From Coriobacteriaceae bacterium (lineage in GTDB: Bacteria; Actinomycetota; Coriobacteriia; Coriobacteriales; Eggerthellaceae): a stretch of DNA of 16,333 nt. The number at the start of each line of letters is the position of its first letter. Position 1 is the first letter of the stretch. Positions 1 to 7,632 of the stretch are shown piece by piece. Below the pieces are notes generated by a model. The model saw only the letters and a program-made list of their open reading frames with translations, had not been told where the DNA came from and did not search any database. The translations under genes and the position numbers were made by a program. Location: NCBI GenBank assembly GCA_015062635.1, contig SUUF01000040.1, forward strand, positions 1 to 16,333. Reading direction: 5' to 3'.

Positions 1-338
1 TGTTGGGCGTAGGGGCTTTCCGGCTGGCCGTAGCTTTGCTGCTGTTGCCATCCTTGCTGGACCGGTTCGGCTTGCGGGGGCGCCTGCTCGCCCGAAGCCC
101 AGGCGTATCCCTGCTGGTACCCGCGCTCGAAGGGGCTCTGCTCGGGCTGGGCCGCGGCGGCTTGGGCCGCCTGGCCGGCTTGCGTTGCTTGCGCTTGGTA
201 CGGAGCGGCTTGGGGTTCGGCGGCCGCTGCCGTTGCGTCGGCATAGGGCGAGCCGGCGGCGACGGCGACAGCGGTGCCGCAATTCGAGCAGAATTTCGCG
301 GTTTCGGAAAGCGTAGCAGCGCAATTCGGGCAAAGCAT
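1..338 (-). CDS. Zinc-ribbon protein with Gln/Ala-rich tail (partial, 3' end outside window)
   Basis: The frame is open on the minus strand from an ATG at 336-338 to the window edge, so only the first 112 residues are visible. Residues 3-20 form a zinc ribbon: MLCPNCAATL, then KFCSNCGTA, giving two CxxC knuckles (C3/C6 and C17/C20). A low-complexity stretch rich in Ala, Gln and Pro follows, with aromatic-glycine pieces such as FERGYQQGYAW. The RBS is clear (AAGGAGGA, 7 nt before the ATG). Zinc ribbons of this type often head bacterial membrane or regulatory proteins whose C-terminal part carries transmembrane segments, but that part is not visible, so no function can be assigned. It lies downstream of trpA on the same strand, with a hairpin between them, so it is probably a separate transcript. 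A TACTAT box at 369-374 (minus) is a possible -10 for it. Confidence 0.8.
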   Translation of the reverse strand, partial: MLCPNCAATLSETAKFCSNCGTAVAVAAGSPYADATAAAAEPQAAPYQAQATQAGQAAQAAAAQPEQSPFERGYQQGYAWASGEQAPPQAEPVQQGWQQQQSYGQPESPYAQ

Positions 339-437
339 GAATCGGTCCTCCTTCGTGGCTTCATCGTCATAGTAGCCGAAAAGCCGTGGGAAGGGAGGCG
401 TTCGGTTCAGGATGCGCTTGCGCTGTCGATATCTTCA

Positions 438-465
438 CAACCCGGCAGGCGTGCCTACCGGGTTG
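438..465 (-). terminator. Hairpin after trpA, likely end of trp operon
   Basis: The arms CAACCCGG (438-445) and CCGGGTTG (458-465) pair perfectly. One mismatch and a further 4-bp AGGC/GCCT stem close on a 2-nt loop. It lies 14 nt beyond the trpA stop on the minus strand. There is no U-run on either strand, so it is not a textbook intrinsic terminator; it may terminate weakly or protect the 3' end of the mRNA. Confidence 0.5.
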
Positions 466-479
466 CGGCTGATGCTGGC

Positions 480-1256
480 TCAGGCGCGATGTGCCGCGCT
501 CGCCATTTCACGCACGTAGTTTCCCACGGGGCCGGCGGCGTCGCGGCCGTGCTTCGCGATGAGCTTGACGATGGCGCTGCCGACGATGGCGCCATCGGAT
601 GCGCCGGCCATCTTCTCGGCCTGCTCGGGGGTCGAGATGCCGAAGCCGACGGCGGCGGGTGTGGCCGTGTTCTCGCGGATGACCTGCACGATGGCGCCGA
701 TATCGGTGGTGATTTCGGTGCGCACGCCGGTCACGCCCAGGCTTGACACCACATAGATGAAGCCGGTCGCCTCGCGCGCGATGCTCGCGATGCGGTTCTC
801 GCTCGTCGGCGCGATCATGCTCACGAGGTCGAGTCCATACCGCTCGCACAGCGGCGCGAAGTCTTCCTTTTCCTCGAACGGCACGTCGGGCAGGATGAGG
901 CCGTCGATGCCCACGTCGGCGCAAGTGGCGATGAACCGTTCGGCGCCGTACGAGAACACGACGTTCGCGTAGGTCATGAACACGAGGGGAACCTTCACGT
1001 CTGTGCGCAGGTCACGTACGAGGTCGAACACCTTGTCGGTGGTGGTTCCCGCTGCGAGCGCCCGCTCGTTGGCCTCTTGGATAACCGGCCCTTCGGCCGT
1101 CGGGTCGGAAAACGGGATGCCGAGCTCCACGAGGTCGGCGCCGGCGGCCACCATTGCGCGCACGCAGGCAGCCGTGGTCTCGAGGTCGGGGTCGCCGCAG
1201 GTGATGAACGGGATGAACGCCTTGCCGTTCGCGAAAGCCTGTTGGATGGTGCTCAT
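480..1256 (-). CDS. trpA: Tryptophan synthase alpha chain
   Basis: It cleaves indole-3-glycerol phosphate to indole and glyceraldehyde 3-phosphate and passes indole to TrpB in the alpha2beta2 complex. The protein has 258 residues, normal for the family. The TIM-barrel signatures are present: FIPFITCGDP (14-23), VELGIPFSDP (43-52) with the catalytic Glu at residue 44 (Glu49 in E. coli), and the phosphate-binding GFGIS and GSAIV segments near the C-terminus. Residue 55, in TAEGP, is Glu where E. coli has catalytic Asp60 (LADGP). The ATG overlaps the trpB stop by one base (TAATG), which indicates translational coupling. It is the last gene of the operon and is followed by a hairpin. Confidence 0.97.
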   Translation of the reverse strand: MSTIQQAFANGKAFIPFITCGDPDLETTAACVRAMVAAGADLVELGIPFSDPTAEGPVIQEANERALAAGTTTDKVFDLVRDLRTDVKVPLVFMTYANVVFSYGAERFIATCADVGIDGLILPDVPFEEKEDFAPLCERYGLDLVSMIAPTSENRIASIAREATGFIYVVSSLGVTGVRTEITTDIGAIVQVIRENTATPAAVGFGISTPEQAEKMAGASDGAIVGSAIVKLIAKHGRDAAGPVGNYVREMASAAHRA

Positions 1257-2446
1257 TATTCGCTCAACTCCTCTCCGCGGTAACGCGCCACCGACACGCA
1301 GTCTTTGTCGCCGCGTCCCGAAAGCGTCACGACGATGGTCTGGTCGGGACGCATCGTGGGTGCGATCTTCATCGCATGGGCCAGGGCATGCGCACTCTCG
1401 ATGGCGGGGATGATGCCCTCCAGGCGACTCAGGTACTCGAATGCCTGCACGGCTTCCTCATCGGTGACGGGCACGTAGGTGGCGCGGCCGGTGTCGTGCA
1501 ACCATGCGTGCTCGGGCCCGATGCCCGGGTAATCGAGGCCGGCCGAGATGCTGTACACCGGGGCGATTTGCCCGTATTCGTCTTGGCAGAAATAGCTTTT
1601 CATGCCGTGGAAGATGCCGAGCCGGCCGGTGGCGATGGTGGCGGCTGTCTCGAAGGTGTCGACGCCGCGCCCAGCCGCCTCGCAGCCGATAAGTTGCACG
1701 CCCGGTTCGTCGATGAAGTGGTAGAACGTGCCGATGGCATTGCTGCCGCCGCCCACGCAGGCCATCACGACATCGGGAAGCGCGCCCTCGCGTTCGAGCA
1801 TCTGCTCCTTGATCTCGGCCGAGATGACCGCCTGGAAATCGCGCACGATCGTGGGGAAGGGATGCGGGCCCATCACCGATCCCAGGCAGTAATGGGTGTC
1901 GGCCATGCGGTTCGTCCACTCGCGCATCGCCTCGCTCACGGCATCCTTCAGGGTGGCGGTGCCGGTGGTGACGGGCACGACCTCGGCACCCAGCAGGCGC
2001 ATCTTGTACACGTTCAGCGCTTGACGTTCGCAGTCGAGCGCGCCCATGAACACGACGCATTCCATATCCATCAGCGCGGCGGCGGTAGCGGTTGCCACGC
2101 CATGCTGGCCGGCGCCGGTTTCGGCAATCAGACGGGTCTTGCCCATCTTCTTCGCCAGCAGCGCCTGGCCAAGCACGTTGTTTATCTTGTGCGCGCCGGT
2201 GTGGTTCAGGTCTTCTCGCTTCAGGTATACCTTCGCGCCGCCCAAATCGCGCGTCATGCGCTCGGCGAAGTACAGGCGGCTCGGCCGTCCGGCGTATTCG
2301 TTGAACAAGGTGGCGAGCTCGCGCTTGAAGTCCGGGTCGTCCTTGAAGCGGTCGTATGCCTCTTCAAGCTCGATGACGGCGTTCATCAGGGTTTCGGGCA
2401 TGTATTGCCCGCCATGCACCCCGAAGCGTCCCCGTGGGTTGGTCAT
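1256..2446 (-). CDS. trpB: Tryptophan synthase beta chain
   Basis: This PLP enzyme condenses indole with serine to form tryptophan and is the partner of TrpA. The 396-residue frame keeps the catalytic residues at nearly Salmonella numbering: K87 (HTGAHK, Schiff base), E109 (ETGAGQHG), phosphate-binding GGGSN at 232-236, D305 (GLDYPGIG) and S376 in SGRGD. The open frame runs 41 codons further upstream, but the start at 2446 is preferred. It has an AAGGAGGA RBS 5 nt upstream and the protein then begins MTNPRGRFGVHGGQY as usual for TrpB. The upstream residues look like translated spacer. The 152-nt gap to trpF is the longest in the operon and holds a hairpin next to the RBS. Confidence 0.97.
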   Translation of the reverse strand: MTNPRGRFGVHGGQYMPETLMNAVIELEEAYDRFKDDPDFKRELATLFNEYAGRPSRLYFAERMTRDLGGAKVYLKREDLNHTGAHKINNVLGQALLAKKMGKTRLIAETGAGQHGVATATAAALMDMECVVFMGALDCERQALNVYKMRLLGAEVVPVTTGTATLKDAVSEAMREWTNRMADTHYCLGSVMGPHPFPTIVRDFQAVISAEIKEQMLEREGALPDVVMACVGGGSNAIGTFYHFIDEPGVQLIGCEAAGRGVDTFETAATIATGRLGIFHGMKSYFCQDEYGQIAPVYSISAGLDYPGIGPEHAWLHDTGRATYVPVTDEEAVQAFEYLSRLEGIIPAIESAHALAHAMKIAPTMRPDQTIVVTLSGRGDKDCVSVARYRGEELSE

Positions 2447-2461
2447 GTCGTTCCTCCTTCC

Positions 2462-2485
2462 AACCGGAATGCATTCAATCCGGTT
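2462..2485 (-). other. Hairpin just upstream of trpB ribosome binding site
   Basis: AACCGGA (2462-2468) and TCCGGTT (2479-2485) are perfect 7-bp arms around a 10-nt loop. An alternative, mutually exclusive 10-bp palindrome, GAATGCATTC, sits at 2467-2476. The structure lies in the 152-nt trpF-trpB spacer, directly before the trpB Shine-Dalgarno. It could tune trpB translation or mRNA processing; no function is shown by sequence alone. The rest of the spacer has small GC-rich repeats but no gene. Confidence 0.4.
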
Positions 2486-2598
2486 TTCGGTCCAGGTCAG
2501 ACGCCGAATCCGCTTCGGGGAGTCCCTTGGGCGGCCGGCCGGTGCGCAGCCCGGCTCGTTTCCGCCCATCGCCCGTCGCTTGTCGAAGCGGCGCCTGC

Positions 2599-3303
2599 TT
2601 AATTCAATTCGGGATGAAGCTCGTCATCCCCTTCCTCTTCGTGGAATTCCGGATGCAGCGATTCCAGGAAGCTCAAACGCGGATGCGCGTCGTCCCATGC
2701 GCGAACCGCCTGGGCAAATGCCCGCATCTTCTGGGGGTCCTTCTTGCCGTCCGTCTCGATGCCGCTGCTCGTGTCGACGTATGCGGCGCCGGTGCGGTCG
2801 AGCGCCTCGGCAACGTTGCCGGCGTCAAGCCCGCCGGCAAGGAAGTAGGGGCGGTCGAAACCGTCGAGCAGCGACCAATCGAACGCCGTGCCGCTGCCGA
2901 GCCCCGCGTCGAGCAGCACCATGTCGGCGGTCGACTCGCGCGCCGCCTGCACATCGGATGCATCGTTGATCACGAACGCCTTCACGATGGCCTTCTCGTC
3001 GGGCGCGCGCAGCGCCTGGCGCAGGGCGGCGATATAGGCATCGTCTTCGGCACCATGCAGCTGGGCGATGTCGATGAGGTCCTCGTTCAGCAACGCGGCG
3101 ACGAAACGCACCGGCGCATCGACGAACACGCCGACATTCGTGATGTCCTCGTCGAGGTCCTCGTTCAACTCGACGGCACGTTCGGGGGTGATGTAACGGC
3201 TGCTATCGGGCCAGAACACGAAACCGATGTAATCGGGCAGAATCTCGTTTGCGGCTTCGACATCTTCTTCACGGGTGATTCCACACATCTTTATGCGCGT
3301 CAT
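2599..3303 (-). CDS. trpF: Phosphoribosylanthranilate isomerase
   Basis: It carries out the Amadori rearrangement of N-(5'-phosphoribosyl)anthranilate to CdRP, the third step of the pathway. The general base C7 (KMCGIT) and general acid D132 (LLDAGLGSGTAFDW) are both present, with QLHG at 81-84 and the phosphate-site FLAGGLD near 154-160. At 234 residues it is longer than the usual ~200. The excess is an acidic C-terminal tail after about residue 205 (SFLESLHPEFHEEEGDDE), which is not part of the barrel. The ATG overlaps the trpC stop (ATGA), so translation is coupled. Here trpC and trpF are separate genes, unlike the fused form of E. coli. Confidence 0.96.
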   Translation of the reverse strand: MTRIKMCGITREEDVEAANEILPDYIGFVFWPDSSRYITPERAVELNEDLDEDITNVGVFVDAPVRFVAALLNEDLIDIAQLHGAEDDAYIAALRQALRAPDEKAIVKAFVINDASDVQAARESTADMVLLDAGLGSGTAFDWSLLDGFDRPYFLAGGLDAGNVAEALDRTGAAYVDTSSGIETDGKKDPQKMRAFAQAVRAWDDAHPRLSFLESLHPEFHEEEGDDELHPELN

Positions 3304-4106
3304 GGCAATGCTCCTCTCAATTCGGAAAGCGCCGTGCGCTTGTCGGGCGCGCGCATCAGCTGCTCGCCCACGAGCACGGCGTTCACGCCATTGTCGCGCA
3401 AAACCGCGATGTCCGCAGCAGTTCGTATGCCGCTTTCGGCGACGAACGGTATTTCAGGCGGCACCGCTTCCCGCAGGCGCACGCTCGTGCCGATGTCGAC
3501 CGTGAAATCCTTCAGGTTGCGGTTGTTCACCCCCACGATGCGCGCGCCCGCTGCGAGGGCGCTGTGCACCTCGGCGGCGTCGTGCGCCTCGACAAGCGCA
3601 TCGAGGCCCAGGTCGTCGCAAATCGCCAGGTACCGGTTGATGGTCGCGGTGTCGAGCAGGCTGCAGATGAGCAGCACCGCCTTGGCGCCGAGGAGCTTCG
3701 CCTCGTAAATCTGGTATTCGTCGACGGTGAAATCCTTGCGCAAGCAGGGAATGCCCGCTTCGGCGGCAATCTCGCGCAAGTAGTCGTCGCTGCCGAGGAA
3801 ACGCGTCGGTTCGGTGAGCACCGAGATCGCCGAAGCACCGGCCTCCTCGTATTCCCGCGCGATGGCGCGGTAGGGGAAATCGGGCGCGATGAGCCCCTTC
3901 GACGGCGAGGCCTTCTTGCATTCGCAGATGAAGTGGAGGGTATCGCCGGCGGGATCGACGCCGGCAAGGGCCTGGGCGAAGGTCGGCTGCGCATCGCGCG
4001 GCATCGCGCGCGCCTGCTCACGCAGCGATTCGAGCGGTGTCTCCCGTTTCCGTGCCGCCACGCGCTCGCGTGCGGCGTCGGCCAGCGTGTCGAGTATCGT
4101 CGTCAT
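3300..4106 (-). CDS. trpC: Indole-3-glycerol phosphate synthase
   Basis: It decarboxylates and closes the ring of CdRP to indole-3-glycerol phosphate. The 268-residue TIM barrel shows the family signatures in order: ECKKASPSKG (62-71, catalytic Glu and Lys), FLGSDDYL (103-110), CLRKDF (121-126, catalytic Lys124), VEAHD (172-176), GVNNRNL (192-198) and AESGI (223-227). It starts at an ATG 9 nt after the trpD stop and overlaps trpF by 4 nt at its end. Nothing is missing from the active site. Confidence 0.97.
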   Translation of the reverse strand: MTTILDTLADAARERVAARKRETPLESLREQARAMPRDAQPTFAQALAGVDPAGDTLHFICECKKASPSKGLIAPDFPYRAIAREYEEAGASAISVLTEPTRFLGSDDYLREIAAEAGIPCLRKDFTVDEYQIYEAKLLGAKAVLLICSLLDTATINRYLAICDDLGLDALVEAHDAAEVHSALAAGARIVGVNNRNLKDFTVDIGTSVRLREAVPPEIPFVAESGIRTAADIAVLRDNGVNAVLVGEQLMRAPDKRTALSELRGALP

Positions 4107-4115
4107 TGCATGCGC

Positions 4116-5138
4116 CTAGTTGTTCGTGGCCGCGATGTAAGCCTCGAGCGTTGCCAGGGCCTTGCCCGAATCGATGGTCTCGGCGGCGAGCTTCACGCCG
4201 TCGGCGATGCTTGCGGCGGCACCGGCGGTGAACAGGGCCGCGCCGGCGTTCAATACCACGATGTCGCGTTTCGGTCCGCGTTCGACGCCTGCCAGGATGT
4301 CGCGCGTCGTTTGCGCGTTCTCGGCGGGCGTGCCGCCCTTCACATCGTTTTTCTCGCACCGGGCGAAGCCGAAATCCTCGGGCGTCACGACGCTCGTGCG
4401 GTAATACCCGTCGCGCAGCTCGCAGATGGTGGTTGGCGCCGACATCGAGAGCTCGTCCATCTTGTCTTGACCATACACCACCAGGCCGCGCTTCACGCCG
4501 AGCTTGTCGAGCACCTTCGCCACAGGCTCGACGAGGTATTCGTCGTACACGCCCAACAGGAAGTATTCGGGCGAAGCGGGGTTCGTGAGCGGCCCCAAGA
4601 TGTTGAACACGGTGCGGAAGCCCAGTTCGCGGCGCACGGCACCGACGTATTTCATCGCGGGATGGTATTTCTGCGCGAAGAAGAAGCAGACGCCCGGGCC
4701 ATTGAGCAGCTCGAGGGCCTTTTCAGGGCTCTGATCGATGTTCACGCCCAGGGCTTCCTGGCAATCGGCTGTGCCCGACTGGCTGCTGGCCGCGCGGTTG
4801 CCATGCTTGGCCACCTTCACGCCGGCGGCGGCGATGACCATCGCCGCGGTGGTCGAGATGTTGAAGGTGTTCGAGCGGTCGCCGCCCGTGCCCACGATCT
4901 CGAGCACCTCGAGGCCGGGATGCGGCACCGGGGTCGCGAGCTCGCGCATCGCGGCAGCGCAGCCCGAAATCTCGTCGATGGTCTCGGCTTTCGTGCTCTT
5001 CGTGGAAAGCGCCGCCAAGAACGCGGCGTTTTGCGTGGCGCTCGTCTCGCCGCGCATGATCTCGCTCATCACGGTGTAGGCCTCGTCGAAGGTCAGGTCT
5101 TCCTTCATGACGATCTTCTCGATTGCTTCCTTGATCAT
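4116..5138 (-). CDS. trpD: Anthranilate phosphoribosyltransferase
   Basis: It transfers phosphoribose from PRPP to anthranilate. The 340-residue protein carries the PRPP-binding GTGGDRSNTFNIST (83-96), then KHGNRAASSQSGTAD (111-125) and the FRTVFNILGPLTNP segment that lines the anthranilate channel. The frame is open 23 codons further upstream, but those residues overlap the end of trpG. The start MIKEAIEKIV at 5138 follows trpG by 19 nt and has only a weak, distant AAAGG. TrpD is not fused to the glutaminase, unlike in E. coli. Confidence 0.96.
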   Translation of the reverse strand: MIKEAIEKIVMKEDLTFDEAYTVMSEIMRGETSATQNAAFLAALSTKSTKAETIDEISGCAAAMRELATPVPHPGLEVLEIVGTGGDRSNTFNISTTAAMVIAAAGVKVAKHGNRAASSQSGTADCQEALGVNIDQSPEKALELLNGPGVCFFFAQKYHPAMKYVGAVRRELGFRTVFNILGPLTNPASPEYFLLGVYDEYLVEPVAKVLDKLGVKRGLVVYGQDKMDELSMSAPTTICELRDGYYRTSVVTPEDFGFARCEKNDVKGGTPAENAQTTRDILAGVERGPKRDIVVLNAGAALFTAGAAASIADGVKLAAETIDSGKALATLEAYIAATNN

Positions 5139-5157
5139 GGTCGTTTTTGCCTTTCTG

Positions 5158-5745
5158 CTATCGGTTGTTCGTGAGGTCGATGAAGTTTCGTAAGATGGCC
5201 GGGCCATCGGGGGTCATGATGCTTTCGGGGTGGAACTGCACGCCGAACACGGGGTGCGTGCGGTGCTGCACCGCCATCACCTCGCCGTCGTCGGCGCGGG
5301 CGGTTGCGACAAGCTCGTCGGGCAGCGTGTGCTCCACGACCGAAAGCGAATGGTAGCGGGCGACCGGCACCTGCGCGGGCAGTCCGGCGAACAGCCCCGC
5401 CTGCGTGGCGTCGGGTTCGATGCTCGCCATCGACTGCTTGCCGTGCATGAGCTGCCGCGCGTACCCGATGGTCGCCCCGTATGCGAGGCAAATGGCCTGA
5501 TGCCCGAGGCACACGCCCAATATGGGCAGTTCTGGCCCCAGCTCGCGCACCACATCGACGCACACGCCCGCATCTTCGGGGCGCCCCGGGCCGGGGCTGA
5601 TGATGATGCCGGCAGGGCCGAGCGCGCGAATCTCGTTGACGCCGAGCGCGTCGTTTCGCACGACGCGGATGTCGGGCTCGATGCTGCCGACCAGCTGGTA
5701 CAGGTTGTACGAGAAGCTGTCGTAGTTGTCGATGAGCAAGATCAT
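5158..5745 (-). CDS. trpG: Anthranilate synthase glutamine amidotransferase subunit
   Basis: It hydrolyses glutamine and feeds ammonia to TrpE. The 195-residue class I glutaminase begins MILLIDNYDSFSYNL, a standard TrpG/PabA N-terminus. It has the oxyanion PGPGRPEDAG (51-60), nucleophile C79 in GVCLGHQ, and the catalytic His172/Glu174 in FHPES. The start is the ATG at 5743-5745, which overlaps the trpE stop (ATGA); upstream in-frame residues are Arg-rich and belong to the trpE shadow. Some bacteria share this subunit between tryptophan and folate (PabA). Its place in the trp operon supports the trp role, but dual use cannot be excluded. Confidence 0.96.
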   Translation of the reverse strand: MILLIDNYDSFSYNLYQLVGSIEPDIRVVRNDALGVNEIRALGPAGIIISPGPGRPEDAGVCVDVVRELGPELPILGVCLGHQAICLAYGATIGYARQLMHGKQSMASIEPDATQAGLFAGLPAQVPVARYHSLSVVEHTLPDELVATARADDGEVMAVQHRTHPVFGVQFHPESIMTPDGPAILRNFIDLTNNR

Positions 5746-7214
5746 TGCAGCTCCTCCGCCTCGTGCAGGGCGGCGACGACGGCCGCGGCCTTGTTGATGC
5801 ATTCCCGGTATTCCTTCTCGGGCACGCTGTCGGCCACGATGCCGGCGCCGCTGCGGATGAAGACCTTGCCGTTCTTCTTGAAGGCCAGCCGGATGGCGAT
5901 ACACGTGTCGAGGTTGCCGGTGAAATCGAGATAGCCGATGGCGCCGCCGTAGATGCCGCGCTTGTTGTTTTCCAGATCGTTGATGATCTGGCAGGCGCGG
6001 ATCTTCGGCGCGCCGGAAAGCGTTCCCGCCGGCAAGATGGCATCGACGGCGTCAACGGCATCGTGCGCATCGTCGATGAGGCCGCGCACGGTCGAGCCGA
6101 TGTGCATCACGTGCGAGAACCTCTCGATTGACTGGTATTTCTCGACTTCGACGCTGCCGAATCGCGCGATCTTGCCGAGGTCGTTGCGGCCGAGGTCGAC
6201 GAGCATGTTGTGCTCGGCGAGTTCCTTCTCGTCGGCGAGCAGCTCGGCTTCGAGCGCGGCATCCTGCGCGGGAGTTGCGCCCCGCGGACGCGTGCCGGCC
6301 AGCGGGAACGTGTGGAGGACGCCGTCTTCCAACTTGACGAGCGTTTCGGGCGAGGCGCCGGCGACCTCCATGTCGGAGCTCGCGAAATAGAACATATACG
6401 GCGAGGGATTCAGCGTGCGCAACACGCGATAGGCGTTCAGCAGACTTCCCTCGAATTCGGCTTCCAGGCGGTTCGAGAGCACCACCTGGAAGATGTCGCC
6501 CTCGTGGATGTGATACTGGGCCTGCCGCACCATCGCGCAGTAGCGTTCCTCGTCGAACAGCGGGTGCACCTCGGATTTCAGGTGACCGGGCTGCTCTGGC
6601 GCTTCGTCGCCGTTCAACACGAGGTCGGCCATCTGCCCGAGCTGCATCACGGCGCGCCGGTACCCAGCCTCGCCTTCCGAAAGGTCGGCGTTCACCACCA
6701 AGATGATTTTCTGCTTGAAGTTGTCGAACGCGATGACCTTGTCGAACAGCATGAGGTCGACATCTTTGAAGCCCTCGCTGTCATGCGCGTCGAGCACGAG
6801 GCTCGGCTCGGCGTATTTCAGGTAGTCGTAGCTGAAATAGCCCACGAGCCCGCCGGTGAAGCTCGGCATGCCCGGCACCTTCGGGGTGCGGTACTCCTGC
6901 AATATCTGGCGCAGGTACCGTGCGGGATGATCGACTTCGAAGCTCAGCGCGCCGACCTTCATCTGGCCGTTCAGGCAGGTCACCTCAAGGGTTGGGTCGT
7001 ATCCCAAGAAGGAATACCGGCCCCATTGCGCGCTGTCGGCTGCCGATTCCAGCAGATAGCAATGGTCCGAGACGTTCTTGAGCTTGCGCATCACGGTGAT
7101 GGGCGTCACCGTGTCCGAGAGGATTTCCCGTGCGATAGGCACGCGCTTGTACGAGCCATCGGCGGTGTAGGCAAGCGCTTCCTCCAAGCTGGGGGTCGTA
7201 ACCGGTTGCGTCAC
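5742..7214 (-). CDS. trpE: Anthranilate synthase component I
   Basis: It converts chorismate and ammonia to anthranilate, the committed step. The 490-residue protein has the N-terminal regulatory LLES motif (54-57), the tryptophan-binding site for feedback inhibition. The chorismate-binding domain shows AGASPE (285-290), LAGTRPRG (305-312), DLGRNDLGK (340-348), HVMHIGSTVRG (368-378) and LPAGTLSGAPK (394-404). It starts with GTG at 7212-7214, supported by AAGGAGG 5 nt upstream. It is the first gene of the operon and lies downstream of the T-box terminator. LLES favours TrpE over the paralogous PabB. Confidence 0.97.
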   Translation of the reverse strand: MTQPVTTPSLEEALAYTADGSYKRVPIAREILSDTVTPITVMRKLKNVSDHCYLLESAADSAQWGRYSFLGYDPTLEVTCLNGQMKVGALSFEVDHPARYLRQILQEYRTPKVPGMPSFTGGLVGYFSYDYLKYAEPSLVLDAHDSEGFKDVDLMLFDKVIAFDNFKQKIILVVNADLSEGEAGYRRAVMQLGQMADLVLNGDEAPEQPGHLKSEVHPLFDEERYCAMVRQAQYHIHEGDIFQVVLSNRLEAEFEGSLLNAYRVLRTLNPSPYMFYFASSDMEVAGASPETLVKLEDGVLHTFPLAGTRPRGATPAQDAALEAELLADEKELAEHNMLVDLGRNDLGKIARFGSVEVEKYQSIERFSHVMHIGSTVRGLIDDAHDAVDAVDAILPAGTLSGAPKIRACQIINDLENNKRGIYGGAIGYLDFTGNLDTCIAIRLAFKKNGKVFIRSGAGIVADSVPEKEYRECINKAAAVVAALHEAEELQ

Positions 7215-7278
7215 GTTCGCCTCCTTTCATCGGTTGGCCGAGCGTTCAGGCTCGAGCCATCTCGATTGCCGGGGCAAC

Positions 7279-7314
7279 AAAAAAGCCCCGACAAACTACC
7301 TGTTCGTCAAGGGC
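7279..7314 (-). terminator. T-box intrinsic terminator upstream of trpE
   Basis: On the minus strand GCCCUUGACGAAC (7302-7314) pairs with GUUUGUCGGGGC (7285-7296), 12 bp with one bulged U and two G-U pairs, around loop AGGUA. A run of six U (7279-7284) follows. The adjacent T-box sequence would form the competing antiterminator. Confidence 0.88.
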
Positions 7315-7545
7315 GAAATTGCTTCCGTGGTGCCACCTTGATTCGCGGTCTCCCGCGCACTTTGCAGGATGCAAGCACATCCCCGGCATCTGACGCGTGC
7401 CTGACGTCGCAGGGTACTCGGTTTCCCTTTGCCTGCGCCCTCAGCGGGCCATTTGACAAGTCGTGCCTGCCCGATTTCCACCATCGCGGGCTCTCTGTGA
7501 AGTCGTGCTTGCCGTTACTTCCGCTTCAACGGTTTGCTCTATTCG
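7279..7545 (-). promoter_or_regulatory. T-box riboswitch (tRNA-Trp) controlling the trp operon
   Basis: On the minus strand the conserved T-box AAGGTGGCACCACGG lies at 7325-7339, followed by an intrinsic terminator and then trpE. The UGGC in the antiterminator bulge would pair with a GCCA tRNA end, fitting the G discriminator base of tRNA-Trp. Upstream, AGCGG (7521-7525) pairs with CCGCU (7443-7447) to form the Stem I base, with an AGUA S-turn-like motif next to it. A UGG triplet (7449-7451), the tryptophan codon, lies in the opposing loop as the likely specifier. The Stem I top contains GGUGGAA. Uncharged tRNA-Trp should favour antitermination. The 5' limit is approximate. Confidence 0.88.
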
Positions 7546-7632
7546 GTTGGAGTGGATGATACATCGGTTCATATGATTACATGCCGAGAATTTTAAAAAA
7601 TCTGCCGAGTGGTTGCGTGCATGCGCTTTTAT
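7546..7632. promoter_or_regulatory. AT-rich divergent promoter region between trp and thi operons
   Basis: This is the only clearly AT-rich patch between the divergent T-box/trp transcript and thiS (for example ATTTTAAAAAATC at 7590-7602). Both promoters should lie here. I could not find a -35/-10 pair with good hexamers and a 16-18 nt spacer on either strand (TATCAT at 7556-7561 minus is a possible -10), so no exact promoter is called. Confidence 0.45.

Noticed and set aside
2447..2569. N-terminal extension of TrpB to the upstream ATG at 2569
   Set aside because: The extra 41 residues are not TrpB-like, and a strong RBS precedes the ATG at 2446, which also restores catalytic numbering.
3564..5174. 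Long plus-strand open frame (536 codons) antisense to trpC and trpD
   Set aside because: It lies entirely opposite well-supported trp genes, is rich in Arg, His and Gly as expected of a high-GC shadow, and has no family motif.
7286..7296. CCCGACAAAC shared between the T-box terminator and palindromic unit B
   Set aside because: A single 10-base match over 16 kb is expected by chance and the flanks differ.
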